This document shows positions 24,355 to 33,019 of a DNA stretch of 53,346 bases, piece by piece. The stretch is from Firmicutes bacterium CAG:145 (GTDB lineage Bacteria; Bacillota; Clostridia; Peptostreptococcales; Anaerovoracaceae). The notes under the pieces were generated by a model. It had not been told where the DNA came from. It saw only the letters and a program-made list of their open reading frames with translations, and did no database searches. The translations under genes and the position numbers were made by a program. Position 1 is the first letter of the stretch. Each line of letters opens with the position of its first letter. The stretch is from the NCBI GenBank assembly GCA_000435715.1, contig FR882595.1:44409-97754 (forward strand), written 5' to 3'.

Positions 24355-25950
24355 ATGAAAAAGAAAGCCTTTATAAACGGCAAAATATTCACCTCTGACA
24401 GAGAAAACCTCTACGCCGAAAGCTTTATAGCCGAAGACGGATATATAACATGGATAGGCAAGAGGGAAGATATGCCGGAGGGCCAATACGAGTATGTGGA
24501 TTTGGGCGGAAAGAGAGTGATTCCGGGACTCATAGACTGCCACATGCACCCCGTCATTTTAGCCGACTGCGCCAAGAAAATTTCCTGTCTGCCACCGGCA
24601 GTCAGCTCTATCGAAGAATTGGCGGAGGTTATCAGAGAGACGGCCGAAAACAAAAAAGAAGGCGAGTGGATTCAGGGCTGGGGATATGACGAGGAGAAAT
24701 TCTCGGAACACAGAGCCCCTACCAGATGGGATTTGGACAAAGGAACAGAAGACTTCCCGGTGGAACTGCTGCGCTCCTGTTCTCACGTAAGGTCGGTAAA
24801 CAGCAAAGCTCTGGAGCTGGCGGGAATAACCAGAGACACAAAAGATCCCTCCGGCGGAGAGATTGACAGAGACGAAAACGGAGAGCCTACCGGCATTCTC
24901 CGTGAGAACGCCCGTCACCTTGTAGGAGAGATACTGCCTGAAAAATCGAGGCAGCAGGTGGTAGACGGAATCGTGGACTTGGGAGAACTGCTGCTTTCTC
25001 AGGGAATAGTGGCAGTCTGCGACATGGGAAACATCGACTCCGTAGACTATTACGACTACTATGTTGAAGCGGCCGAAAAAGGCTTCAGACAAGAAGTCGG
25101 AATGTATTATATATGGGATTTGATAAGAAAGAATCCGGATTTCAGATGGGATGACCAAAGAGCCGACAGAGATAAACAGATACATATGAGCGGTATCAAG
25201 ATTATAGCCGACGGAAGCGTAGGCGGCAGAACGGCATGGATGGACAGACCGTATAAAGGCAGCGACGACGAGTACGGAATCTCGGTATGCACCGATGAAG
25301 AGATAGACAGCGCCATGGAATTCTGCAAGAAGAACCGGTGTCAACTTTCTTTCCACGCCATGGGAAAGAGAACCATAGACAGGATTATAGAGAGAACCTG
25401 CAATGAGAAGCCGTGGATAACCGGCCTCCCTCACCTGAGGATAGAGCACGTGACCGACCCGTCAGAAGAGGCTATAAGAGAGGCGGCCGAGAAGAAGATT
25501 GCTTTCGTCACCCAGTCCATATTCATGTATTCGGAGATAGAAAGTTACGCAAACAACTTGGGAATGGACTGGATAAAGGAGATCTATCCTATTCAGCATA
25601 TGATAGACTCAGGTGTAAAGATAGCCTTGTCTACAGATGCTCCCGCCACTTCGTGGGCGGTGCCGTCGGATCCGTTCCCTAACATAAAATGCGCAGTCAC
25701 AAGATACGCCTATGACGGAACTGACTGCGGACGCAATAACTGCATAGATATAGAGACTGCCATACAGATGTATACCAGAGAAGCGGCAGAGATAGCCGGC
25801 TTCAAAAATATAGGAACTCTCAAGGCAGGAAACAGAGCCAGCTTTGCATTGCTCAGCGGAGATATACTGAAAGTGCCTTCGTCAGAAATAGACGATATTT
25901 TCGTAGAGGCTACTTACATGGACGGCGAGCTGGTCTATAAGAAAAGTTGA
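24355..25950 (+). CDS. Amidohydrolase family 3 (YtcJ-like) metal-dependent hydrolase
   Basis: 531 residues. An N-terminal beta-sandwich segment (KKKAFINGKIFTSD, ending GKRVIPGLIDCHMHPV) leads into the TIM barrel with the metal motif HMH (about 62-64). SFHAMGKRTID and HLRIEHVTD supply further histidines, and ALSTDAPATSW the catalytic Asp. The C-terminus (ARIEAALLSGDILKVP-like, here NRASFALLSGDILKVP) closes the sandwich. The group hydrolyses amides, formamides or ring C-N bonds. Cytoplasmic, no signal peptide. Probably frees an acid or amine from the imported compound (inference). Confidence 0.87.
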   Translation: MKKKAFINGKIFTSDRENLYAESFIAEDGYITWIGKREDMPEGQYEYVDLGGKRVIPGLIDCHMHPVILADCAKKISCLPPAVSSIEELAEVIRETAENKKEGEWIQGWGYDEEKFSEHRAPTRWDLDKGTEDFPVELLRSCSHVRSVNSKALELAGITRDTKDPSGGEIDRDENGEPTGILRENARHLVGEILPEKSRQQVVDGIVDLGELLLSQGIVAVCDMGNIDSVDYYDYYVEAAEKGFRQEVGMYYIWDLIRKNPDFRWDDQRADRDKQIHMSGIKIIADGSVGGRTAWMDRPYKGSDDEYGISVCTDEEIDSAMEFCKKNRCQLSFHAMGKRTIDRIIERTCNEKPWITGLPHLRIEHVTDPSEEAIREAAEKKIAFVTQSIFMYSEIESYANNLGMDWIKEIYPIQHMIDSGVKIALSTDAPATSWAVPSDPFPNIKCAVTRYAYDGTDCGRNNCIDIETAIQMYTREAAEIAGFKNIGTLKAGNRASFALLSGDILKVPSSEIDDIFVEATYMDGELVYKKS

Positions 25951-26003
25951 TTGAAAAATATAAGGGTAGAACAATTCATAAAGATTGAGAAAGGAATAAA
26001 ATC

Positions 26004-27413
26004 ATGCAAGCTATAATAGACTTTTGCGTTACATGCGCAAACTGGTTCTGGGGAATCCCAGTGCTTCTGTTAATAGGCGTAGGAGGATTATACATGAGTA
26101 TGCGCCTTGGTTTTCCTCAAATAACTAAGATAGGGTACATATGTTCACAAACTTTCGGAAAGATGTTCACGAAGGCAGAGGGGGATAAGATTTCTCCTTT
26201 TGCAGCGGCATGTTCTGCGCTGGGATCAGCCATAGGAGCTTCCAATATCGTAGGAGTCCCTGTCGCTATCGCTCTGGGCGGCCCGGGAGCCATATTCTGG
26301 ATGTGGATTTTGGCTATAGTGGGCTGCTGCACCAAATATGTGGAGATAGCCTTGGCTATGAAATACAGAAAGAAGAATGAGAAGGGCGAATGGGTAGCGG
26401 GATCTTTCAGCTATGTAAAGGAATTATTCGGAGGAAAAAAACTCGGTAAAGCTATAGCCGTATTCTGTGCATTTTTCACTATGATAGCAGGTATTCCATC
26501 CATCGCTACTCAGACTCTGTCAGCTACAGCCCAAGTCGCCGTATTCGGAATAAACGGTACGGTATTCGGCATAATAGTAGCGGCTATCGTAGCAGTCATC
26601 ATCTTCGGAGGAATCAAGAGAATCGCTAAGGTAATGGAAAAGGCCGTGCCTATCATGGCTACGGTATACATTCTGGGCGTCTTGGTAATTTTGGCTCTGA
26701 ACGCTGACAACATTCTTCCGTCCATCGGAAGCATCTTCGTCTACGCATTTACTCCACATGCAGCTGTAGGCGGATTCGCAGGATCTACCGTAGCTCTCGC
26801 CTTGAGGTGGGGAGCCGCCCGCGGCGTTTATTCTAACGAGGCGGGATTTGGTTCTGCTCCTTCGGCCCACGCTACGGCTGAGGTGGATCACCCTATCAGA
26901 CAGGCCGTCTGGGGCGTGTTCGAAGTAGGCGTAGATACTCTGCTGGTTTGTACGGCTACGGCTCTGGCAGTTTTAGTTACGGACGTATGGAAGGACCCTG
27001 CCATCGAAGCAGGCGCCCTCGGTCAGGCGGCTTTCCACCAGGTATTCGGCGTTGCCGGCGACTATTTTGTATCAATATGCGTACTGCTGTTTGTAATAAC
27101 CACTATAACGGTAGTTATATTCTATGACGAAAGACAGGCGGAATTCCTGTTCAAGACTCCTAAAGCAGGCGTGGCATGGAGATTTATCGCTATAGCTACA
27201 ATGGTGATAGTCACTTTCGGTATGGAACTGACAGTGATGTATCAGCTGACGGACTTCTTCACGGGACTGTTCATAATACCTAACATGGTAGCCGTCATCT
27301 GGCTGGTTCCGCAGGTAGTACAGCTTCAGAAAGAATACTTTAACACACCGGGAAAATATTATCTGGCCGATAAAGAAGAAAAACTTGCTAAAAAGGCAGC
27401 AAAACATAAATAA
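26004..27413 (+). CDS. AGCS family sodium/amino acid symporter
   Basis: 469 residues, about 10-11 membrane segments. The pattern GVGGLYMSMRLGFPQ near the start, then AACSALGSAIGASNIVGVP, ALGGPGAIFWMWILA and RGVYSNEAGFGSAPSAHATAE is characteristic of alanine/glycine:cation symporters (AgcS/DagA). It moves a small amino acid with sodium. In this context it could import an amino acid released outside or export one set free by the amidohydrolases. RBS AAGGAA before the ATG. Confidence 0.92.
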   Translation: MQAIIDFCVTCANWFWGIPVLLLIGVGGLYMSMRLGFPQITKIGYICSQTFGKMFTKAEGDKISPFAAACSALGSAIGASNIVGVPVAIALGGPGAIFWMWILAIVGCCTKYVEIALAMKYRKKNEKGEWVAGSFSYVKELFGGKKLGKAIAVFCAFFTMIAGIPSIATQTLSATAQVAVFGINGTVFGIIVAAIVAVIIFGGIKRIAKVMEKAVPIMATVYILGVLVILALNADNILPSIGSIFVYAFTPHAAVGGFAGSTVALALRWGAARGVYSNEAGFGSAPSAHATAEVDHPIRQAVWGVFEVGVDTLLVCTATALAVLVTDVWKDPAIEAGALGQAAFHQVFGVAGDYFVSICVLLFVITTITVVIFYDERQAEFLFKTPKAGVAWRFIAIATMVIVTFGMELTVMYQLTDFFTGLFIIPNMVAVIWLVPQVVQLQKEYFNTPGKYYLADKEEKLAKKAAKHK

Positions 27414-27551
27414 TATAACTAAATGAGATTCTACCCGAAGATCTGCGGCGAAAGCCGGCAGAATACGTTTAAGCAGGGGCCGTCTGAACAGGCTGAGAAT
27501 ATTTTTGGCAGAGCGGCGGCTCCTTCCCGATTATGCGAGGAGGAGAAGAAA

Positions 27552-28748
27552 ATGAGACCTTTAGAAGGAGTTACGGTACTTGACCTTACGCGAGTAGTGG
27601 CAGGACCTTTCGCCACCATGATCATGGCAGACCTGGGAGCGAGAGTAATAAAGATTGAAAACCCGAGGGACCCGGATTACACACGGGATTTTGAACCTTA
27701 TCTCATAGATGACGATAAAAGGCAGAGCGCTTTTTTCGCTCAGTATAACAGAAATAAAGAAGCCATAACCCTCAATCTCAAAGAGGAGAAGGCGAAAGAA
27801 ATATTCAGAGAATTAGCAAAAAAGGCCGATATAGTAGTAGAGAATTACAGAGCGGGAGTCATGGATAAGCTGGGAGTTGGCTATGAAGACTTGCGAAGGT
27901 ATAATCCGAAGCTGGTGTATACGGCCATTTCAGGCTTCGGACAGAAAGGGCCTTATTCGTCGTGGCCGGCTTATGATAACAGCGGTCAGGCATTGAGCGG
28001 CCTGTGGTCTTTAAACGGCATGCCGGGAGAACCTACCAGAATAGGCACTATAATAGGAGATCTGGCAGCTACTTTCTTTGGGACTATCGGAACTTTGGCC
28101 GCATATATTCATGCGCAGAAGACAGGCAAGGGACAGCTGGTAGATGTAGCGCAGCTGGATTCTTCTCTGGCTCTGACAGAAAACGCCGTATCCAACTATA
28201 CTGTGGGAAATCAGGTTCAGCAGCCGCTGGGCAACGATCATCCTCTTTGCAGGCCTTACGGAAAATTCAAGGCCAAAGACGGATATGTGTTTTTCGGAGG
28301 CTATACCGACAGATTCTGGAAGACTACCTGTGAATTTTTTGGGGAACCTGAACTGCTCAGCGACCCGGAGATAGACACCATGACTAAGAGGTTCAACGAA
28401 GAGATATATAACAGGAGAATACTTCCCAAGGTAAACCAGTGGTTTTCACAGTACACATGTCAGGAACTTCAGGACGCTCTGGCAGAAAAGCTTCCTCTTA
28501 CGGCCATCCACTCCATGGATCAGGTTCTGGAAGACCCCCAGCTGAATTTCAGAGAGATGTTCATAGACTACAGCTACGGAAAGGCCTCCGGCAAGCTGTT
28601 TGGAAACCCCATAAAGATGAGCTTGACTCCTTGCGATACTTCCGGCGCCGCTCCTGAGATAGGGCAGGATAACGTAAGCATATACGGACAGATGCTGGGG
28701 CTCAAAAAAGACGACATAGAAAAATTGGCGAAAGAAGGTGTGCTTTGA
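27552..28748 (+). CDS. Class III CoA-transferase (CaiB/BaiF family)
   Basis: 398 residues. RPLEGVTVLDLTRVVAGPFATM at the start, DLGARVIKIENP and NKEAITLNLK are hallmarks of the family; IGDLAATFFG carries the catalytic Asp (about 170) that forms the acyl-CoA intermediate, followed by TGKGQLVDVA. The enzyme transfers CoA between carboxylic acids without ATP. The frame is open upstream to 27423, but the ATG at 27552 has GAGGAGGAGA before it and begins the conserved domain. The stop overlaps the start of the enoyl-CoA hydratase gene (TGATG), so the pair likely activates and hydrates the same acid. Confidence 0.92.
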   Translation: MRPLEGVTVLDLTRVVAGPFATMIMADLGARVIKIENPRDPDYTRDFEPYLIDDDKRQSAFFAQYNRNKEAITLNLKEEKAKEIFRELAKKADIVVENYRAGVMDKLGVGYEDLRRYNPKLVYTAISGFGQKGPYSSWPAYDNSGQALSGLWSLNGMPGEPTRIGTIIGDLAATFFGTIGTLAAYIHAQKTGKGQLVDVAQLDSSLALTENAVSNYTVGNQVQQPLGNDHPLCRPYGKFKAKDGYVFFGGYTDRFWKTTCEFFGEPELLSDPEIDTMTKRFNEEIYNRRILPKVNQWFSQYTCQELQDALAEKLPLTAIHSMDQVLEDPQLNFREMFIDYSYGKASGKLFGNPIKMSLTPCDTSGAAPEIGQDNVSIYGQMLGLKKDDIEKLAKEGVL

Positions 28749-29524
28749 TGTCGAATATAACTTACGAAGTATCAGGCGGCATAGCCGTCATAAAATTCAA
28801 CAGGCCTGAGAAGCTCAATACTCTTACTCTTAGCATGTATGATGATTTGGGGGCTGCCTTTGTGAGGGCGCAGGAGGATCCCAAGGTGGCTGTAGTGATA
28901 CTGACAGGCGAGGGGGACAGAGCTTTTTGCGTAGGCGCAGACCTTACGGAATCCATACCTCACTTAAGCAGGGGTCATTATATTGACGAATGGGACGCGG
29001 CCCATTTTAAGCATATCAAGATGAACAAGCCTGTCATAGCAGCCGTCAACGGCATGTGCATGGGAGGCGGATTTGAAATAATGCTGGGAACAGATATAAG
29101 AGTGGCTTCTGAAAAAGCAGTATTTGCACTTCCCGAGGTGTCACTGGGAATAGTTCCGGCGGGAGGTACTCTTGCAAGGCTGGCCAGACAGATACCTTTT
29201 GTAAATACCATGGAGCTGATACTGACGGGAGAAAAGATAAGCGCAGAAAAAGCTCTGGATATGGGCGTCCTGAACTACGTAGTGGAACAGGATAAGGTCA
29301 TGGACAAGGCGATGGAAATAGCTCGCAAATTCTTATCTCTCAGCACGACGGCTGTTCAGATTGCGAAAGAATCTGTAATAGCCCTGAGGGAAATGCCCCT
29401 GGAACAAGCCTTTAATACAGAAGCCATGCTGGGATATAAGGCATTCACCGGAGAAGACGCCAAGGAGGGGCTGGACGCTTTTTACAATAAGAGAAAACCC
29501 GAATTTCCTTCTAAAAAATGGTAG
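28748..29524 (+). CDS. Enoyl-CoA hydratase/isomerase (crotonase family)
   Basis: 258 residues, typical crotonase length. The oxyanion-hole segment AFCVGADL and the later NGMCMGGGFEIMLGTDI and LPEVSLGIVPAGG are visible; both glutamates that correspond to the hydratase catalytic pair (in GGGFE and LPEVSLG) are present, favouring true hydratase activity over isomerase-only members. The ATG at 28748 overlaps the CoA-transferase stop. Possible role: hydrating a branched enoyl-CoA (for example a 3-methylglutaconyl-like ester) to a 3-hydroxyacyl-CoA for the lyase-like enzymes; this is inference. Last gene of block 2. Confidence 0.9.
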   Translation: MSNITYEVSGGIAVIKFNRPEKLNTLTLSMYDDLGAAFVRAQEDPKVAVVILTGEGDRAFCVGADLTESIPHLSRGHYIDEWDAAHFKHIKMNKPVIAAVNGMCMGGGFEIMLGTDIRVASEKAVFALPEVSLGIVPAGGTLARLARQIPFVNTMELILTGEKISAEKALDMGVLNYVVEQDKVMDKAMEIARKFLSLSTTAVQIAKESVIALREMPLEQAFNTEAMLGYKAFTGEDAKEGLDAFYNKRKPEFPSKKW

Positions 29525-29551
29525 TATTATTAAGATTGCACGATTACACAG

Positions 29552-29578
29552 AGCCGGCAGAGGAGCTGCCGGCTTTTG
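29552..29578 (+). terminator. Terminator of block 2
   Basis: AGCCGGCAG and CTGCCGGCT form a perfect 9-bp stem with loop AGGAG, followed by TTTT. Confidence 0.88.
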
Positions 29579-29620
29579 GCATTGCCTCTTCAGGGGCAAC
29601 ACAAGAGCGGCTGGGTTTCG

Positions 29621-29988
29621 CCCACTCGTTCTTGCTAAAATAGCCATTTCGAGTGGGAGGCATCCCACTCGTTCTCACAAAATAAGCTGTTTCGAGTGGG
29701 CAGCGACCCACTCGTTTCGATAATAAATACCGTTCCGAGTGGGTAAAAACCCCTTGATTGGATGAAAAATCAGGTTTCGAGGGGGTAAAAAATTCTGCCA
29801 AAGGCTCGCAACCGGCCTTTTATTACATTTAATGTAATTAAATGGGATTTTTGCAAAGGGAGTATACCCACTCAAATAGCAAAAAAGAGGAGAACGAGTG
29901 GGCGGCACCCCACTCGTTCTTACAAAAAATACCGCTTCGAGTGGGCAGGACCCCACTCGTTCACACAAAAAATGCCGCTTCGAGTGGG
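29621..29988. repeat. Tandem array of 37-bp hairpin units, 43-bp period
   Basis: Seven units. Left block: starts at 29621, 29664, 29707 and 29750, exactly 43 bases apart. Right block: 29867, 29909 and 29952. Units begin CCCACTCG and end CGAGTGGG, are 37 bases long (one is 36) and are separated by 6-base spacers whose sequence varies. The fourth unit has CCCCTTG/CGAGGGG, which changes both arms and keeps pairing. The unit at 29867 is inverted. Bases 29787-29866 between the blocks hold no unit. Frames through the array are not credible genes, since the 43-bp period changes frame in each unit. Confidence 0.9.
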
Positions 29989-30116
29989 CCAGCCCACGTA
30001 CCCTCGCACCACCATCTTCGATCAACTGCTTAACTCCTCAAAAATAGGTATTTCAACGGCCGCGCTGCAGACTTCTGTAGGCGGAAATCAGAGGCCGAGT
30101 AATATCGTGAGTTTCC
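29989..30116. other. Intergenic stretch before the molybdenum operon
   Basis: After a truncated eighth arm (CCCACG at 29993) there is no open frame or hairpin of note until the promoter at 30117. Confidence 0.5.
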
Positions 30117-30145
30117 TTGACAACATCTTCGCTCCATTGTAAACT
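30117..30145 (+). promoter_or_regulatory. SigA promoter of the yczE-thrC-molybdenum operon
   Basis: TTGACA (30117-30122), 17 bases, TAAACT (30140-30145), 28 bases before the first start codon, which has a GGAGG site. Confidence 0.65.
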
Positions 30146-30172
30146 GATATATAGCATAATTTTGGAGGCATC

Positions 30173-30874
30173 ATGGGTAAAGAGTACACTAAACGATCAA
30201 TAAGACTCATATTTGGACTTTTTTTGTATGGAGTAGGTTCATACATGGGAATACAGGCCAATGTCGGACTGGCTCCGTGGGAAGCGTTCAGTATGGGTAT
30301 TTTTTATAAGACGGGAATGCTCTATGGAGATATAGTAGTTCTGACAGGAGTAGTAATCATAGTGATAGACTTCCTGCTGAAAGAGAAGATAGGCTTCGGC
30401 ACGGTACTGAATGCCATAATGATAGGAAAAGTGGTGGATCTATGCAACTGGCTTGATTTTATACCGAAGATGGAAAATTTCGCCGCCGGCGTGGCAGTGC
30501 TGCTGGCCGGACAGGTAGTAATATGTGTCGCCAGCTATTTCTATATAGGCGCCGGACTTGGCTGCGGCCCCAGAGACGCTCTCATGGTAGCCATGGGAAA
30601 GAAACTGAAAAAATTTCCTATAGGGCTGGTAAGAGGTATTCTGGAGGGAACCGTTCTTCTGATTGGATGGCTGCTGGGAGCCAAGGTGGGCATAGGCACT
30701 GTGATAGCCGTGTTTGGCATTGGCACCATAATGGAATATACTTTCAAGATTCTGCACTTTGATGTCAGGAATATAAAACACGAAGATTTCGCCGATACCG
30801 TAAAACGTATAAGAGGAGGCAAAGGGCAGGAAGAAGCCCCTGGCGGCGAGTTCTGCGATCGGAAGGATATATAA
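30173..30874 (+). CDS. YczE/YitT-like integral membrane protein
   Basis: 233 residues, about five or six membrane segments. The motifs GVGSYMGIQANVGLAPWEAFSMG near the N-terminus and YIGAGLGCGPRDALMVAMGK in the middle are the repeated halves typical of the YczE/YyaS family, whose biochemical role is not established. GGAGGC precedes the ATG. First gene of a long operon; threonine synthase follows after 16 bases, hence a link to amino acid or ion transport is possible but unproven. Confidence 0.82.
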   Translation: MGKEYTKRSIRLIFGLFLYGVGSYMGIQANVGLAPWEAFSMGIFYKTGMLYGDIVVLTGVVIIVIDFLLKEKIGFGTVLNAIMIGKVVDLCNWLDFIPKMENFAAGVAVLLAGQVVICVASYFYIGAGLGCGPRDALMVAMGKKLKKFPIGLVRGILEGTVLLIGWLLGAKVGIGTVIAVFGIGTIMEYTFKILHFDVRNIKHEDFADTVKRIRGGKGQEEAPGGEFCDRKDI

Positions 30875-30890
30875 GAGAGGAGCATAACAG

Positions 30891-32399
30891 ATGAGATACG
30901 AAAGCACCAGAGGAAGCAGGGAATATAAGAGCAGCACGGAGGCTATCATCAGAGGAATAGCCGAAGACAGAGGCCTTTACGTGCCGGTGGAAATACCTGC
31001 TCTTCCTCTAAAAATAGAAGAGATGAGGGGAAAGACTTATCAGCAGATAGCATTTGAGATAATACACGCATATTTTGACGAGTATACCGACGAGGAGATG
31101 AAATCCTGTATAGAAGGAGCTTATGACGGAAAGTTTGAGGATCCGCAGATAGTTCCTGTAAAGAAAGCGGGCGGCGCATGGTTTATGGAGCTGTATCACG
31201 GCAAGACCGCCGCATTCAAGGACATGGCTCTTTCCATACTGCCGTATCTGATGACCTCTGCCTGCCGCAAAGAAGGTGAGAAAGATAAGATCTGCATCCT
31301 TGCAGCCACTTCGGGAGATACGGGAAAGGCAGCGCTTGCAGGTTTTGCCAACGTCGAGGGGACGGAGATAATCGTATTTTACCCTCAGAAAGGCGTGAGT
31401 CAGGTCCAGGAGAGACAGATGGTATCTCAAGAAGGCGATAATACTCACGTTATAGCTATAAGAGGCAATTTTGACGACGCCCAGACAGGCGTAAAGAAGA
31501 TATTTGCCGACGATGAGATGAAGAAAAGATTAGCCGCAGAAGGTATAAAGCTCTCCTCGGCCAATTCTATAAATATAGGAAGACTCGTTCCTCAGGTAGC
31601 CTACTATGTATACAGCTATGTGAAGCTGACAGAAGAAGGAGCTCTCAAAGAGGGAGATCCTATGAACGTAGTAGTGCCGACAGGCAATTTCGGAAATATA
31701 CTGGCCGCCTACATGGCCAAAGAGATGGGGCTTCCGATAGGAAAGCTGATATGCGCATCCAATGAGAACAATGTCCTGACAGACTTCATCAGGACGGGCG
31801 TCTATGACGCCAGGAGGCAGTTCTATCTTACCAGTTCGCCGTCGATGGATATACTGATTTCAAGTAACCTCGAGAGATTGCTTTATCTTCTCAGCGGAAG
31901 AGACGGCAAGGCGGTATCTGATTGGATGAAGGCCCTTGAAGTCGATAAGGTATATGAGGTGTCTGAGAAGGTGAGAGAAGGCCTTGCGGACTTTTACGGA
32001 GGATTTTGTACAGAGAGAGAGGCCAGAGAAGCGATAGCAGCCCTTTGGAATGAAGAGGAATATCTTGTCGACACTCACACGGCTGTAGCTTACAAAGTCT
32101 ACAGAGATTACTTAGAGGAGACCGGAGACGAGACGCCGGCGGTGATAGCTTCCACTGCCAGCGCATATAAGTTCGCAGAAAGCGTAGCGGACGCATGCGG
32201 GCTGGATGTGGGAAAAGTAAAAGTGCTGGCAAATTCTGAGGCAGAACCTACAGGATTTGACTATGTAAAAGCATTGGAAAAGGCCACCGGGGTGAGAGTA
32301 CCTTCCGGACTCAGAGATCTGGAGGATAAGCCGGTACTGCATGACAGAGTCTGCGCAAAGGATGAGATGAGCGAGGTCGTCATAGGGGTCCTCGAATAA
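30891..32399 (+). CDS. thrC: Threonine synthase
   Basis: 502 residues, the length of the long (ThrC class found in Clostridia and proteobacteria) enzymes. MRYESTRGSREYKSSTEAIIRG at the start is the family's N-terminal domain, and ELYHGKTAAFKDMALSILP carries the PLP lysine. ATSGDTGKAALAGF and PTGNFGNILAAYMAKEMGLP form the phosphate- and cofactor-binding loops. It turns O-phosphohomoserine into threonine. RBS AGAGAGGAG. The stop overlaps the next start by one base (TAATG). No other threonine gene is nearby, so its place in a molybdenum operon is odd. Confidence 0.95.
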   Translation: MRYESTRGSREYKSSTEAIIRGIAEDRGLYVPVEIPALPLKIEEMRGKTYQQIAFEIIHAYFDEYTDEEMKSCIEGAYDGKFEDPQIVPVKKAGGAWFMELYHGKTAAFKDMALSILPYLMTSACRKEGEKDKICILAATSGDTGKAALAGFANVEGTEIIVFYPQKGVSQVQERQMVSQEGDNTHVIAIRGNFDDAQTGVKKIFADDEMKKRLAAEGIKLSSANSINIGRLVPQVAYYVYSYVKLTEEGALKEGDPMNVVVPTGNFGNILAAYMAKEMGLPIGKLICASNENNVLTDFIRTGVYDARRQFYLTSSPSMDILISSNLERLLYLLSGRDGKAVSDWMKALEVDKVYEVSEKVREGLADFYGGFCTEREAREAIAALWNEEEYLVDTHTAVAYKVYRDYLEETGDETPAVIASTASAYKFAESVADACGLDVGKVKVLANSEAEPTGFDYVKALEKATGVRVPSGLRDLEDKPVLHDRVCAKDEMSEVVIGVLE

Positions 32400-33019
32400 T
32401 GGCACAGAAAGCGGGCACAGAAAGCGGAAGCACGGCCTATGCTTGCCGGGCTCTGCCCGAGGGGTATGATCTCTATAAAAGAATAGATTTGACCAAAGAC
32501 CGCAATTCATTAGTTGCCATCAATATTTGGAATTTAGCAGTAGCATTGGCGATGATATTGCCGATGCTGTTTGTGCATCCGATAGAATATGCTTTTTATA
32601 TGGAGACAGGCAAGGTCATATTCTGCTTCGCCGCCTCTATCGTGGGTATGATAGTCTACGTCTTCCTTCATGAGAGCATACATGGAATATTTATAAGACT
32701 ATTTACCGGAACTTTGGCGTCTTTTGGCCTTGATATTAAACACGGCATGGCACATGCTTCTAGCAGCTGGTATTTCAGAAAATGGCCCTATATCATCATA
32801 GCCCTGTCTCCCGTAGTGATATGGGGAGCGGTTTTGGGGCTGTTGCTGAAAGATGTACAGGAGACTTATTTCTGGTATCTGTATATCATACAGATATTCA
32901 ATGTAATGGGAGCAGCAGGAGATCTTTATGTTACATGCGCAGTCTGCCGGATGCCAAAGAATATCCTGATTTTTGACAACGGAACGGCTATGGATTTTTA
33001 CAGGGAGATTAAATCATGA
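32399..33019 (+). CDS. DUF3267 membrane protein, putative zinc metalloprotease
   Basis: 206 residues with about four membrane segments. The motif FLHESIHGIF (about 95-104) is an HExxH sequence inside a membrane helix, as in the DUF3267 group of predicted site-2-like zincins; NVMGAAGDLYVT near residue 180 may supply a third metal ligand. Substrate unknown. It overlaps thrC by one base and moeA by four, so it is translationally coupled to both. Confidence 0.75.
   Translation: MAQKAGTESGSTAYACRALPEGYDLYKRIDLTKDRNSLVAINIWNLAVALAMILPMLFVHPIEYAFYMETGKVIFCFAASIVGMIVYVFLHESIHGIFIRLFTGTLASFGLDIKHGMAHASSSWYFRKWPYIIIALSPVVIWGAVLGLLLKDVQETYFWYLYIIQIFNVMGAAGDLYVTCAVCRMPKNILIFDNGTAMDFYREIKS

Noticed and set aside
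29621..29988. CRISPR array
   Set aside because: Spacers are only 6 bases, units are self-complementary over their whole ends and one is inverted, and there are no cas genes.
29544..30025. Minus-strand frames across the hairpin array that read like repeated RTSG/SKRVG peptides
   Set aside because: The 43-bp period is not a multiple of three, frames begin and end within units, no ribosome binding sites are present, and the palindromic DNA explains the peptide repeats.
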